A stretch of DNA of 64,000 bases. It comes from Theobroma cacao. Taxonomy: Eukaryota > Streptophyta > Magnoliopsida > Malvales > Malvaceae. The stretch lies in the NCBI RefSeq assembly GCF_000208745.1, contig NC_030857.1:18764853-18828852 (forward strand). Reading direction: 5' to 3'. The notes under the pieces are model-generated. The model saw only the letters and a list, made by a program, of their open reading frames with translations, made no database searches and was not told the DNA's origin. This document shows, in pieces, positions 12,407 to 24,645 of this stretch (position 1 is its first letter; each line of letters opens with the position of its first letter). Made by a program: the position numbers and the translations under genes.

Positions 12407-15400
12407 TGTCAAGACCCGAAACTCTCATCGAGCCCGTGACAACCGCCGCGACGTCTCGATCGACATTCATTACCCGGAATGTCAATCGAAACCCCGCAAG
12501 GCTTTAATATCAGCTTCTCATTTCCCCTGTGGGTAACTGTTTCCAAATACCACATTCTAAAAGATTTTAAAACTGTTTCCAACTTAAACAAATAAAATAA
12601 TAATTTTTATCTCACAGGGGTATTTTGGTCATTTATCCCAAAAATCTCAAAATCATCTAAAAATATAGTATGTTAGTGGAAAACACATATTTCATAATCA
12701 AAAATAATTTTGGATGTCTAAAACATTCGTTTAAAATGGTGTTATGACTGTTAGAATAAAATAAAAGTATTAAATAAAATATTCAATTTTCACATAAAAT
12801 AATATTTTAAGAACACTGCATAAATAATTTTTATAGTGTAAAAGCAAAATAAATTCCTACATACTGTAATGCAAATAACCAAAGTATAGAATTAATTTAC
12901 AGTGACAAGTGGGCCCACGAATGACCAAAAGTATCAAAAGAAATGAACCTACAGTTTTTGGATGTGGCAAGTTCAACTGTAATCCTCGTCGATATCAGTT
13001 ATCTACAATCTATTCTGAGCCTGAAATGGGTGGAAATGAGGGTGGTGAGATTATAAAATCCCAGTGAGTAAACAAACATCACTCAAAATATCTAAAGTCG
13101 AGTAAAAGGAGACTATTAAAACATTTCATCAAACTGTAATTTATCATCTTTCAACTTATTTCAACCAAATGAAATCAATTTATTTAAAGCAAGTAATCAG
13201 TATGGCTTATGAATTTCTTAAAAAGCTTGGCTCATGCCAAAAATTATTATCATACTCAGTTATTTGGGATACCTTGGCCGAGGGCTATCCCAACTGAGTC
13301 CGCCAAGGCTATTAGAAAGTCATGTTTTTATTTTGAAAACATAGCCATTCCTTGACGTTGGCCGAGTTCCCCTTCACGAGGTGGTTTGGCGTGAAGTGAA
13401 CTCTAAAAGTTATACCTCAGGAGTTACCCTACTCGCCTCTCCAACCGAGGTAAAAATATAACAGGATTCCGTGCCCCTCTAATAGGCTAGTCCACAGAAT
13501 CCAGCCCACTGCAGCAGGTCAAACCCACCATACAATAAAATTTTGACAGCATGACAGGGCTAATATATTACTACCCAGCCTGCAAGGGTAAAATAAAGCA
13601 ATTCATATAATTCATAAAAAACACAGCCCAGCCAGTCATGCCAATACAATAACATAAGCCATTAATTCAATTTTAAATTTACAACATATCAGTGGTCTCC
13701 AATTACTCTATTTTCAAAATCGTTATTTCGTTTCAAGACAATTTATAAAATATTTTCATTTAAACTCATTTTGTTTACAAAACATAAAAATTTACCATTT
13801 GAACTCATTTTCATAAAATTCACCAAAACCGAATAAAAACATACTTTAGATAATTAAAATGATGGTAAGGTTACTCACCGTGTCTAGAGTGGGGATTTTC
13901 GAAATACTCAGACTATTGGTCCTCGGGTGCAATTCCCTTGCCTTTATCGGAGGACTCACCACCTTGACACAGTACAAAATCGAGAAATTCACCACATTGG
14001 TACTAAATTGAAATTAAACTAATTTAGACTACTAATGCTTGATATGGAATGCAAAAATGTCTAAATTTTTGCCTAAATGCGGTGTTAGCCTATTTCGGTC
14101 TTTTACCCGATAAATCGATATACGCGTCCGTTTAAACTCCAAATTAATTTTTTTCAGTTTCTATACCTCAATTGCACCCAAATTGACTTAATGTCCCTCA
14201 GTGTGGTGCAAATTATCAGTCCCGATAGCAAATTACGAAAATACCCCTAGTGGGTAAAAATTTATATTTTTGCTCCGAAAATTCCCATTATTTTTCTAGG
14301 CTCATAATTCATCATTATTCATCATAATTCCTCAAATAAACATCAAGATCAGCAGCCAATATTCCCCTAGAAAATTCGGCATAATGGGTTTCAATGGGAG
14401 AAAATTATATCTCTAGCTTATTTTTGCTATATTTCAATATAACTTAACTAAAATCACTTAATTCAATTAAAATCAACCAAAAATCAAGCTCAAAACTCAT
14501 CCATGGAGGTTTGGCCAGCATGGGTGTCCATACCCACTTTCTAATTTTGCATGGAAATGAGAAAAAAATGCATGGGTAGTGAAAATCACAAGGAAAATCA
14601 ATGAAATTTACCTTTTTAATGCTTGATTTCTTGATTTCTCTTGATTTTCTCCAAATTTTTCAGGTAGGATTTTTTTTTTTTTTTTCCCCTTTTCTCCCCT
14701 GGTTTGGACAGCTGAAGAAGATGAGAATTCCGGAATTTTTACCTTTTTAAAGGCTAAAATAATATAATATTATTTTATTCATTTTTTTAATGTTTTATTA
14801 ATTCCTTAAATTCTAGCCATCCATTTGTTTCCAAATTTTCACCATACACTTGTCCCACATATCCATAGCTTAGATAAAATTCTCAGACTTATCCAAAGTC
14901 TTGGTGGAGTAATTTTTTGAAATTTACACTTTTACCCCCGTAAAAGTCAAAAATTACATTTTTGCCCCAAAAATTGAAAAATTGCCCATAGACATATTTT
15001 TCATCCCTTATACTCATACCATTCTCCAATTTGTCAAATTTGATCTAAATTCTCTCAAAATCTCAAATTTTGTCCGCGGGTGGCAAAATTACGATTTTGC
15101 CCCTACACTCTAGAAATCACCGGAATTAAACTTTTTCACTGCCAAACCCTCAAATTATACTCCAATACTCAAATCATACTCCAATAAGTCAAATGGGGCA
15201 AAAAAAATTCTTTTCTAAAAATTCCCATTGTGTCCTTGGGTGGCAAATGACCATTTTGCCCCTAGACAGTAAAAATTTCGGTTTGACTCCAAATTGATCC
15301 TCGAACTCCAAATCACCATATTAAACCATTCTGGGACTTTAATATTCTTAATTTCATTTTAAATTCTCTATTTGATCTAGTTCGAGGCTTAAATTAACTT

Positions 15401-15523
15401 AATTGTACAATTTGGTACATTGTCGTCTTTTAACGATTTTTCTTTCGGGGCTTTCCAAGTATGCAAGCATATTGTCAATCATATGAATGATATGGAAAGT
15501 ATTTTATAAGGTCGGGCTTGACA
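12407..15523 (-). mobile_element. Solo LTR, Gypsy family 'R', inserted in the LINE RNase H domain
   Basis: Reads TGTCAAGACCCG ... GGGCTTGACA, 3117 bases, with target duplication ctaaa (12402-12406) and ctaga (15524-15528), one mismatch. If the LTR and one duplication copy are removed, the LINE RNase H frame continues without a shift, which independently confirms the boundaries. The length equals that of the R module in the LTR at 59948-63064. No internal coding sequence is present. Confidence 0.9.
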
Positions 15524-15528
15524 CTAGA

Positions 15529-15732
15529 TATTTGCTGGCCTCCATCAGAAAATGCTTGAGTTGTATTTCTTTCCGGATTTCACACATTCATAGAGAAGGG
15601 AACCAAGCTGCAGATCATCTCTCCGTTCAGGGGTATACACATCAGAACCTGCATGTATTTTCACAAGCCAAAGTTGAGCTCAAAGGAATTCTTAGATTAG
15701 ACAAATTAAATTTACCTTATGTTCGCTTTTAA
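15529..15732 (+). pseudogene. LINE RNase H, C-terminal part
   Basis: Continues the frame broken at 12406. It carries the conserved end of the RNase H fold, with an H-I-H-R-E-G-N-Q-A-A-D-H motif (about 15590-15620) holding the expected His and final Asp. The stop is TAA at 15730-15732. It belongs to the same LINE copy as 10430-12406. Confidence 0.85.
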
Positions 15733-15955
15733 ATAAACGTAAAGGAGTAGTACTCCTAATTTACAGTTTCAACTTTCTCATAGAATCCTGTACTAATGTA
15801 ATATTACTTTCCATATGCATTTTGGAAAACTATGCATGGGAAGTACTATCTTTACTAGGTGCATTTTTTATTTTCGATCATGGTTTTCATGTAATTTTGA
15901 AGGTACGGTTTAGGTTCCCTCTTTTTGTACCTTTTTTTTAATTAATAAAATTTAA
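15733..15955 (+). repeat. LINE 3' untranslated region
   Basis: Non-coding sequence after the RNase H stop, ending near a T/A-rich stretch with AATAAA (about 15944). The exact end and target duplication were not resolved. Confidence 0.5.
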
Positions 15956-16640
15956 CAGGATAACTAAGCTCTGCGAGAACTTCCAACATTAAAAAAATAA
16001 TTAATTTATACAAAATCTATATTAAAAAAACTATTTCATTCAAAGGTTTTAAAAAATATTATTTTTTTATATTTTATTAGGACATTGGAGAGAACATATT
16101 CTAATCAAGTTGAAGTCTAATATATAACTTAATTTTGTTTTTTAAAGAAAAACTTGACCAAGTTTAAATTGAGATTTTAGCCTTGAATTTTATAGTCAAA
16201 TTCAAATTTGAGTTTCATGGATGTCGAGCTTCTTTGTCAAATTGAGACTTGTTCTTTTTTTTTTGGTCTGCATCATACATATATATATCATTCAAATCCA
16301 TCTGTACGTTTTCATCCAAGGCAAGTTCAAACAAGTTGAACACGTTGGGCTGACTACCATTAACTAATTTACTAATACTGATCATGAGTCTCATCTTATT
16401 ATTTTCCTCTTTCTTTCATCACGTTTTTGGTTTGTTTAGGCAGCATAAAGTTGAACCCATTGAGAGATCAATCATCTTTCTTCTATCATTTTTCAAATAT
16501 GCGGCGCGACTAACTCAGATATTTGTTATCATTTCTAGGTTTAAAGAGACAAAAAAAGAAAGGAATAAATAAAACAAATAAAAACATATTTAAAGGAAAA
16601 AAAAAAAGAAGCAAAAACAGAGGAGGAAAAAAGGGCAAAA
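15956..16640. other. Intergenic, upstream of the receptor kinase
   Basis: AT-rich with poly-T and poly-A runs and a purine-rich stretch at 16545-16660. No transposon termini were recognised. It probably holds the kinase promoter, but I see no TATA box whose position I would trust. Confidence 0.5.
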
Positions 16641-16774
16641 TTGCTCTAAAAAAGTGAAAAAAAAAACCCCAGTCGGCCAATCCGCCCTTTTTCGTGCAAA
16701 GAAAAGTAGACGAACCAGACCCTTCCCTTGCGTTAACGCTTGAAAATGACTGTCCTAACGGGAATGAGTCAAAG

Positions 16775-16886
16775 TCTCCTCCTCCCACTGCTCTTCCCTC
16801 CTTCCTCTTCTTCTCTTCTCTCCCCACCAACAAAAAAGCTATAAGCAACCATCTCCCAACAACTCAATCCACAGAAGAAGAGCAAA
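16775..16886 (+). promoter_or_regulatory. Pyrimidine-rich leader of the receptor kinase gene
   Basis: A CT-rich tract (about 16778-16825) lies 60-110 bases before the ATG. Such pyrimidine patches are typical of plant 5' leaders and core promoters. No transcription start can be fixed from sequence alone. Confidence 0.45.
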
Positions 16887-19403
16887 ATGACCCTCCTCCA
16901 CTTCCTCTCTTTATTCTTCTTCTTTTCCTTCTCAACTTTCTATATTGCTTCCTCCTCCACGATCTCCTTAGGCTCCTCCATCTCCCCTTCAACCCCAAGC
17001 CAATCATGGTCCTCTTCCAATTCCACTTTCTCCCTTTCCTTTATTTCCTCACGTTCCTCCAACTCTTTCCTGGCTGCCATCACATTTGCAGGTGGAGTTC
17101 CTGTTTGGACTGCAGGCGGCGGTGCCACTATTGACTCTGGTGGTTCCCTCCGTTTACTCTCCAACGGAGCCCTCCGTCTTTTCAATGGCTCCGGCGCCGT
17201 TGTCTGGGACTCTGACACGGCCAACCAGGGTGTTTCCTCTGCTTCCTTGGAAGACTCGGGGGAACTACGGCTACTGGGCAACGGAAGTGCTACAGTTTGG
17301 TCTTCGTTTGATCATCCTACGGATACGATTGTTCCAGGTCAGAATTTCACTTTGGGGCGAGTTTTAAAATCTGGGTTATATTCGTTTTCTCTTCAAAAGC
17401 CGGGGAATTTAACTTTGAAATGGAATGACAGTATTGTTTATTGGAACCAAGGGTTGAATTCTTCTGTTAATGCTAATTTAACTTCACCAAGTTTAAGATT
17501 GCAAGCTACTGGGGTTTTATCTATATTTGATCCTAGTTTAACAAGTGGGGCAATTATGTTTTATAGTAGTGATTATGCTGAAGGAAGTGATATTTTGAGG
17601 TTTTTGAGGTTAGATAATGATGGGAATTTAAGGATTTATAGTTCTGCTAGAAATACTAGGACTGAAACTGTGAGATTGTCAGCTGTTTTGGATCAGTGTG
17701 ATGTTTTTGGTTACTGTGGGAATATGGGAATTTGTAGCTATAACGATTCAAATCCGATTTGCGGGTGTCCATCTGAGAATTTTGAGCCGGTTGATGTGAA
17801 TGATAGGAGACAAGGGTGTAAGAGGAAAGTGGAGATTGAGGATTGTCCGGGGAGTGCAACTATGTTGGCATTGGATCATACTGAGTTTTTGACTTACCAA
17901 CCTGAGTTGTCTTCTCAGCTTTTCTCTGTTGGGATAACAGCTTGTAGATTGAATTGTCTTGTGGGTCCTGCTTGTGTTGCTTCCACTGCTTTGTCAGATG
18001 GAACAGGGTTTTGTTACTTGAAAACTACCGAGTTTGTTAGTGGGTATCAGAGTCCGGCACATCCTAGCGCTTCTTTTGTTAAGATTTGTGGACCAGCAGT
18101 ACCAAACCCATCTCCTTTTGCATATAATGCAGAGAATAGCAAAGGTTGGAGGTTGCGTGCATGGATTGTAGTGGTTGTGGTTGTGGTTACACTTTTGGTT
18201 TTGGTTGCACTGGAAGGCAGTTTGTGGTGGTGGTGTTGTAGAAACAGTCCCAAATTTGGGGGTTTATCAGCTCAATATGCTCTTCTTGAGTATGCATCTG
18301 GTGCTCCTGTCCAGTTCTCATATAAGGAGCTCCAGCGCTCAACCAAGGGGTTTAAGGAAAAGCTGGGAGCAGGGGGATTTGGGGCTGTATATAAAGGGAT
18401 TCTTACTAACAGGACAGTTGTGGCAGTGAAGCAACTAGAAGGTATTGAGCAGGGTGAAAAACAGTTTAGAATGGAGGTTGCTACCATTAGTAGCACCCAC
18501 CATTTGAACTTGGTGAGATTGATAGGTTTTTGCTCTGAGGGCCGTCACAGGCTTTTAGTGTATGAGTTCATGAAAAATGCGTCTCTAGATAACTTTCTTT
18601 TTGTCACAGAAGAGCAATCAGGAAAGACGTTGAGCTGGGAATATCGTTTCAACATTGCTCTTGGAACCGCTAGGGGAATAACATACCTTCACGAGGAGTG
18701 TCGGGATTGCATTGTTCATTGTGATATAAAGCCTGAGAACATTCTGTTGGATGAAAATTACAACGCCAAAGTGTCAGATTTTGGCCTTGCCAAACTCATA
18801 AATCCCAAAGACCATAGATACCGAACCTTGACAAGTGTTAGGGGGACAAGGGGTTATTTGGCACCTGAATGGCTTGCGAACCTTCCAGTTACTTCCAAAT
18901 CTGATGTTTATAGCTATGGGATGGTTTTGTTGGAGATAGTGAGTGGAAGAAGGAACTTTGATGTTTCAGTAGACACTAATAGGAAAAAGTTTTCTATATG
19001 GGCTTATGAAGAGTTTGAGAGCGGTAATGTGGAGGGAATTGTTGATAAAAGGCTTGTTGATCAAGACGTGGATATGGAGCAAGTAATTAGGGCAATTCAG
19101 GTTAGCTTTTGGTGCATCCAGGAACAGCCTTCTCAGAGGCCAATGATGGGAAAAGTGGTTCAGATGCTGGAAGGAATCACAGAGATTGAGAGACCACCAG
19201 CACCAAAATCTGCCACTGAAGGTTCCATTAGTGGAACCAGCATAAATGTAAGCAGTAATATCAGTGCCTTCTCAACTTTTGCTGCTTCTGCCCCAGCTCC
19301 CTCATCATCTTCCTCATTGCAAACAGCTATGGTTTCTCCTTTAGCTTCAGGAATGAATATGGGAAAGCAATCAACATCCCTGCTACAATCTGACACGAAA
19401 TGA
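16887..19403 (+). CDS. G-type lectin S-receptor-like serine/threonine-protein kinase (At1g34300-like)
   Basis: Intact 838-residue single-exon frame, close to the usual length of this intronless subfamily. In order: hydrophobic signal peptide (about 1-23); B-type (bulb) lectin domain (about 30-150); S-locus-like region; Cys-rich EGF-like segment starting C-D-V-F-G-Y-C-G (about 270-310); PAN/apple-like domain with paired Cys (about 318-400); transmembrane helix (about 426-448) with a run of seven Val; cytoplasmic kinase (about 485-760). Kinase motifs: G-A-G-G-F-G loop near 493, catalytic Lys near 515, H-C-D-I-K-P-E-N at 611-618, D-F-G at 631, A-P-E at 659-661. Cys precedes the catalytic Asp, so it is a non-RD kinase, a class enriched in immune receptors. 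Ser/Ala-rich C-terminal tail. The protein should sit in the plasma membrane and bind an extracellular, possibly carbohydrate, ligand. Ligand and role are not inferable. The start at 16887 gives the signal peptide and has A at -3. It is the only intact gene seen. Confidence 0.95.
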   Translation: MTLLHFLSLFFFFSFSTFYIASSSTISLGSSISPSTPSQSWSSSNSTFSLSFISSRSSNSFLAAITFAGGVPVWTAGGGATIDSGGSLRLLSNGALRLFNGSGAVVWDSDTANQGVSSASLEDSGELRLLGNGSATVWSSFDHPTDTIVPGQNFTLGRVLKSGLYSFSLQKPGNLTLKWNDSIVYWNQGLNSSVNANLTSPSLRLQATGVLSIFDPSLTSGAIMFYSSDYAEGSDILRFLRLDNDGNLRIYSSARNTRTETVRLSAVLDQCDVFGYCGNMGICSYNDSNPICGCPSENFEPVDVNDRRQGCKRKVEIEDCPGSATMLALDHTEFLTYQPELSSQLFSVGITACRLNCLVGPACVASTALSDGTGFCYLKTTEFVSGYQSPAHPSASFVKICGPAVPNPSPFAYNAENSKGWRLRAWIVVVVVVVTLLVLVALEGSLWWWCCRNSPKFGGLSAQYALLEYASGAPVQFSYKELQRSTKGFKEKLGAGGFGAVYKGILTNRTVVAVKQLEGIEQGEKQFRMEVATISSTHHLNLVRLIGFCSEGRHRLLVYEFMKNASLDNFLFVTEEQSGKTLSWEYRFNIALGTARGITYLHEECRDCIVHCDIKPENILLDENYNAKVSDFGLAKLINPKDHRYRTLTSVRGTRGYLAPEWLANLPVTSKSDVYSYGMVLLEIVSGRRNFDVSVDTNRKKFSIWAYEEFESGNVEGIVDKRLVDQDVDMEQVIRAIQVSFWCIQEQPSQRPMMGKVVQMLEGITEIERPPAPKSATEGSISGTSINVSSNISAFSTFAASAPAPSSSSSLQTAMVSPLASGMNMGKQSTSLLQSDTK

Positions 19404-20508
19404 ACTCATTTCAATTTGTAAGCTCCATACAGAAATTGCTTTGGCTTGTGATCTCTGGATCCAGATTTTGTACATCCTCTAAGGTAAACCTTTTGTGTGT
19501 AAAATATGAGATGAGATATTGATACTATACCTTGTAAAATTTTTTTTACTCTTTTAGCCATAGCAAATAGTTAAGGAAAGAGTATTTCAAATATACATAG
19601 TTCAGTAGAGAGGGGTCATTGCTGTCATAGAGTTATTGTTTCTGCAAGTATGGTTTTATTTCATTTGATAACATGTTAATAATATTGTTCGCAAGTGATG
19701 TTTGCTCTATTTAATCTTCTGCTACCCATTATTGTCGTCTGAAATACAAGCGTGTAGCTAAAAAACTTCATGTGGTGCAAGGATGTCATTACAACAAATG
19801 CTATAATGATCCTTCAAAATGATTAATTCAGGATGAGTTTGCTTTGAGTTCATTGGCAGGCCAGCTTTTTATACTCTACCGTATGAATGGATATGTCAAA
19901 TGCTTGCTGAGAAGAAAATTTTAGACTGATGATGTTGCCAACCTTTGGCTTCTTGTTTAACATGTTTAGAACTATTAACTCCTTACAAAAGTGAAACACC
20001 ATGACTTTCTGGGCTAGGGCAGTCATCTCCAACTGAAATCTGAGATGGCCAAAAAGATTGTATTATCGTATAATGCATTCTGACATTCAAGAAATTTGAA
20101 GATTGAAGCCTTTAGTGGTAATTGCAGTCTATTTTCTTGAAAGGTAGGTCTTGCAACAAACAGAAAGAGGGAAGATGGTTTCATCTTTTCTTTACCAGGG
20201 CAAGAAAGTCAAAGGCATCTCTGCTTTTCCAGTCTTGCATGCGGCAATAATTTCTTTTTGCTTTCAGGTTTGGTATGAGGGTTTTTAGTTATATTTTTTT
20301 ATGTATGGAAGACGCCATGTCCTTTTCTTTTAACATCTTGGGCCCTTTCAAATGTCCGGAGAACAATGTGAATTCGGACAGTGGATTGAAATGAAATTTT
20401 GCATACAGTCATCTTTGGACCCTTTCAATTTGTTCAAAGCATATACTATGATTTATAAATTTATTTCAATTTTATATTATTATTTGGATAATTAATTTAA
20501 TTTTGAGG
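19404..20508. other. 3' flank of the kinase gene and intergenic DNA
   Basis: The first few hundred bases are presumably 3' UTR. No strong AATAAA is seen near the stop. The remainder has moderate base composition with no recognisable gene, RNA or transposon termini. Confidence 0.5.
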
Positions 20509-20953
20509 TTAAGGGCGTGTTTGATAAAGTACTGATCAAACATTTCCACCATTGAAAATTAAAACTTTCAATGTGTGATTATTCAATTTTGGAAACCAAT
20601 TAAGGGAATATTTTCATTGAAAAAGCGTAGAGAATTTGAAGTAGCTGAAAGCTACTTGATGTAATAAGTCAATTTTATTTTAAGGAATTTTTTTATTTAA
20701 TTATATTAATGTTACATTTTTTTTTCTTTTAACCATATATTCTTATGTTTTGACTATTATCAATATAAAATACTTTTAAAATCATATTTCTCTTTTACGA
20801 AATATTTAATGAAAAATCTAATCAACATTTAATATTTAGTAGCATACAAAACAATTTTTATGAAATAAATTTACTCTTTAAAATTTTTTTAACGCAAATT
20901 TCAGTATTTAATTTTTTAGTGTTAAATTTTTCAATTTATCAAACAACACCTAA
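20509..20953. mobile_element. MITE-like element with ~20-base inverted ends
   Basis: The left end reads ttaagggcgtgtttgataaa. The right end read in reverse is ttaggtgttgtttgataaa. The interior is AT-rich and non-coding, about 445 bases. The 'gtgtttgataaa' end is a common look for small plant DNA transposons, but I cannot assign a superfamily or a certain target duplication. Confidence 0.5.
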
Positions 20954-22339
20954 CTCTTATGAAATAAAATTCATTCAATTATTTATTTTATTGATTATAT
21001 TTATTTATTGCTAATGTAAGTTTCTTTATATAAGCAAAAAGATTTTGATATTATATATAAATGATAATTCTTAAATCTTTTTAGTTGTTTACATATATAT
21101 ATATTACTACGCAAACATCTCAAGATGATATGAGATGATTCGAGATTGAAAATACCCAACATGTCAAGTAACTCGTATATAATTTGAATCGATTTAAAAT
21201 GATCTGTAATAATTCAACCCAAAATTTACTCATTTTGTATGATTACCACTTATAATTAATGCAATCAAAAGATGTGTTCCCAAACATTCTGAGGAAGAAA
21301 TTCCTTAATGTCAGCTGAAGAATTAAGGGAAATGAATATCCAAAGTGTGTTGGAACTGTCACAAGTCCGATTACCTAAACAAAGAAATCAAATAACTACA
21401 ATAAAAATAAAAATAGAAAAGGAAATAAAACTTTTTAATAATTTCATGTCATATCTTCTCTTTTCTTTATATAAGGATAAGAACTACAATAATTTAAAGA
21501 TATTTATTTATATATCACAAAACATATTAAATAAATATTTCTAAGTAGTAATTGATATTATTAGAATTTGTGATAAAGTTAGCCCTCATTTTTTTTCGGA
21601 ATCAACTTTGGCATTATGTCTATGAAAAATGAAATATAATTTCCTAGCCTCAAATTGAATTAATAAATATATCTTCATTTTGAAAAGAAGAAAATAAATA
21701 ATCCATCAAAAAGAAAAAGAAGAATAAAAGAAATATTAAATTATCTGAAAAAAAAAGAAATATTATTTGATTCAAGGCTGTCGGTGAGGCCCAAATAGGT
21801 TCACTTGCCCAACCCATATCTCTATAATTATGTACCCAAGCCACAAAATCGAAAACCAACTATGCTTTCCATGTTACTTCTGGTCACCATCATACATACT
21901 TTTCATATAGTTTCAGAATTAAATATTTCTTTCTCAAGTCGCAGAGCACTAACTAATTGAAAAGTATGAAATATATTTTATTTTAAAAAATTAAACACTT
22001 GTGCTATAACATGTGAGTTTGAAAATCTAATTGTTTGACGTAAAAGAAGAATCATCACTAATCTTCTATATTTAAGTGTGATTGTTTATCTAATTGAGTC
22101 TCATCTTTTCTAATGAGATCATATGTTTGATTTAAGTTCATTAAAAAAGATAAGTTCTGATTTATGAAACAAATTTAGATTCAGGAGTATAATTACGCGC
22201 AAAGAAAGTATAATCATCCCACGACCTCCATTCAAAGAACAATACCAATTAATTATGTATTATCTTATTTTTTACCATTATAAATAAACCTTAACCTCAT
22301 ATAATGTATTTTCTTGACGAATTTTTATTTTTAAATATT
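20954..22339. other. AT-rich intergenic DNA
   Basis: No gene or RNA is recognised. Short frames here have no recognisable content. It contains a short (TA)n at about 21094-21108. Confidence 0.5.
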
Positions 22340-23200
22340 GGAGACTTTTCTTAAGTTTCTCAACATTTTTGGCAAAAAATAAAAGAGCTCTCTCACTTTA
22401 AGAACATTCAAGAAAATCACTTATTTCCTTAAAGAGACTCCATTGTCGAATTTTAATATTTTATGAAAAAATATTTAAGTTAAATTCTTTTTTTCTTATT
22501 TTTTTAATTTATTATGATTTTATTTTTTTATAATAAAAATCTTTTAATATTGAAATATTTTCTAAAATCCACACCAGTTTTGACAAAATTTAAGAAAATT
22601 CTCACTTGGAAAATTTTAAGAAAATTGTCATTTACAACTTTTGTTAAAATTCCATCATTAGAGAATTTGTATTTATTTACACTTTATACCTTTATTTTAT
22701 TTTACTTTTTGAAAAATAAATGCAAACCTTTTACATTAGAAATTATTCTAAATTATCCAACAAAATTTTTTTTTTGTAGAATTTTAGAAAATTTCCTCAC
22801 CAAGGAATTTTCAAGAAAATTGTCATTCAAAACTTTCTTAAAATTTCATAATTGGAGGATTTTCACATATTTTACATAATTAAAATTAAATGCTTATGGT
22901 GCAAGTAAATAAATATCATGATGTAATTTTTAATTTATAAAATATTTTTATTCTTAGCTATTTATTTTTTATATTTTAATAATTATGCAGAAATAATCTT
23001 TCTTGAAAAATAATTTTTGATATTTTACACAATACATTTGGTAAGGTCCCATAAATATTTTTATTTTGAAAATTTTAAGAAAATTACAATTTGTAACTTT
23101 CCTAAAAATTCCTTTCTTAGAAGATTTATTCTAAATACTTATGATTTTTTGAATTTAATTTATTAAAAATTTATTTTTACAATTTTCATTATTCCTAGAT
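22340..23200. repeat. Diverged local repeats rich in AAGAAAATT
   Basis: At least four segments (near 22585, 22615, 22815 and 23075) carry a similar phrase like 'ttttaagaaaattgtcattt' followed by 'aactttcttaaaatt'. They look like old, diverged tandem copies with weak inverted symmetry. A 121-residue frame crossing this region is a by-product of the AT-rich repeats, with no recognisable domain. Confidence 0.4.
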
Positions 23201-23721
23201 AGAATTTTTGAAATAATTTTCTAATTTTAAATATGTGCATGAAAAAGCTAAATAATTAAAAAATGAAAATGAATATGAAAAGAAAAAAAATCAAATTAAA
23301 TAGCCAAAAAAATATAGGGGCAAAGTGCATGCCTTAAATGGGTTTAAAACTCAAACCAAAGTGGCCTAAAACTGTTAATTGCATAAAGCAATCAATTTAG
23401 AAGAAATGGAAAGAAATATCTGTATACTTATGTACACAACGTATCGTATAGTACAACGATTTCTTAATTCGTCACATTCTCCTTCTTTTAATCTTTATTT
23501 ATATTAAATTTTACTAAAAATGAACAACTCCATGATAAATTTGATTTCATTAAAATTCTATAAAAAGTAAAAATAGTGTTAATATTTAGTGAAAATATTC
23601 AACTTCTTATGTATATTATTCATTATCCTCACAAGTAACATGATTTACATGGAAATTCAAGTATAAATTGTAAATGCCGTAAAGCTAATGCTACTAACTA
23701 CTAAATAATTAAGTAGATGTA
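23201..23721. other. AT-rich intergenic DNA
   Basis: Nothing recognisable was seen. Confidence 0.5.
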
Positions 23722-24175
23722 TGGCTTGGGATTATTGGCTCAAATTTTAATTATGTTTGTTTAAAGTTACCTTGGTTAAAAAATTAGTTACTTGGTAAAT
23801 AAGTTTAGGGTTTTAAGGGCACCCAAATATTTGACACATTAGTTAGTGTATAATCTCCCTATTTAAATAGCAGAATTCAATTCCCTTTTCAAAAAAAAGA
23901 AAAAGTTTAGCCCTTTTAGGGCTTTTTGAGTGTTTACAAATATATGCTTATGCACAGGCTTAAGTGTGTATTGTTTTGAGAGTTGAAAGACTTTAAGAGA
24001 GTGTATGAGAGTTATTTAGGTGTTATTCATTTTGGTTATTTAACGGAATTGGTGATTATATATGTAATTGTGAAAGTTTGATAGTGAAAGTTATGAAATC
24101 TTTTCTTAAGAAAGATCTGTGTTTCTTGTGTTTAGTTTTTGCTTCTATTTTCTTGATTGTGTATTTGGCATAACA
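23722..24175 (+). repeat. 5' LTR of the Copia element
   Basis: Starts near tggcttgggattattgg and ends ggcataaca. It has roughly 100 extra bases (about 23825-23940) absent from the 3' LTR, either an insertion here or a deletion there. Confidence 0.75.
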
Positions 24176-24381
24176 AATGATATCATAGTCACCCTGATGG
24201 AAGTTATCAATGGCTGGGCTACAAAGTTTGAGATTAGCGTTTTGTAAAACAAATAATTTTATCATGTGATAGAGTATTGTGATTGATGTGTTAATACTAA
24301 TAAATGGAGAAGTCATCAAGGATGAATGATGTCAATGACAAATCCCTGAAAGATTTGATGAATAAATTAGAAAGAATTTAA

Positions 24382-24645
24382 GTGTCAAAATCCATCATAA
24401 ATAAGTTACGTTTGAAAGAATTTTATAAGGTGAAGGGAGGAATAACTTTAAGGACACATTTAAAAGAGTTCAATATATTTATCACTCAATTGTCAAGTAT
24501 AGATGAGATAATGAAGGAAAAGGATAAGGCAATAATTTTGATGAGTTCTCTTGCTGAAAAATATGATCACATAACTACACCATTTATGGTTGGGAAGGAT
24601 ACATTACGCACGAAAGGTGACTATTGTACTTACATAGCATGAGAG
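24382..24645 (+). pseudogene. Copia gag (UBN2-like) fragment
   Basis: 86-residue frame matching the central part of plant Copia gag: an M-S-K-S start of the segment, an H-L-K-E-F-N motif, then D-K-A-I-I-L-M-S-S-L-A-E-K-Y-D-H, the family's characteristic L-L-S-S-L-P-x-S-Y-D block. Downstream, in broken frames (about 24690-25090), are a degenerate zinc-knuckle with C...C, a stretch resembling the pol start (G-I-G-x-V-K-I) and an L-I-S-L-R-K-L-D motif. Several stops are present. Confidence 0.75.

Noticed and set aside
16694..17134. 146-residue + frame overlapping the receptor kinase start
   Set aside because: It reads through the CT-rich leader and the kinase N-terminus in another frame and has no domain of its own.
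16940..18496. Minus-strand frames opposite the receptor kinase
   Set aside because: They are shadows of the kinase codons, low in complexity and without recognisable content.
22514..22879. 121-residue frame
   Set aside because: Made of AT-rich codons across diverged local repeats, with no recognisable domain.
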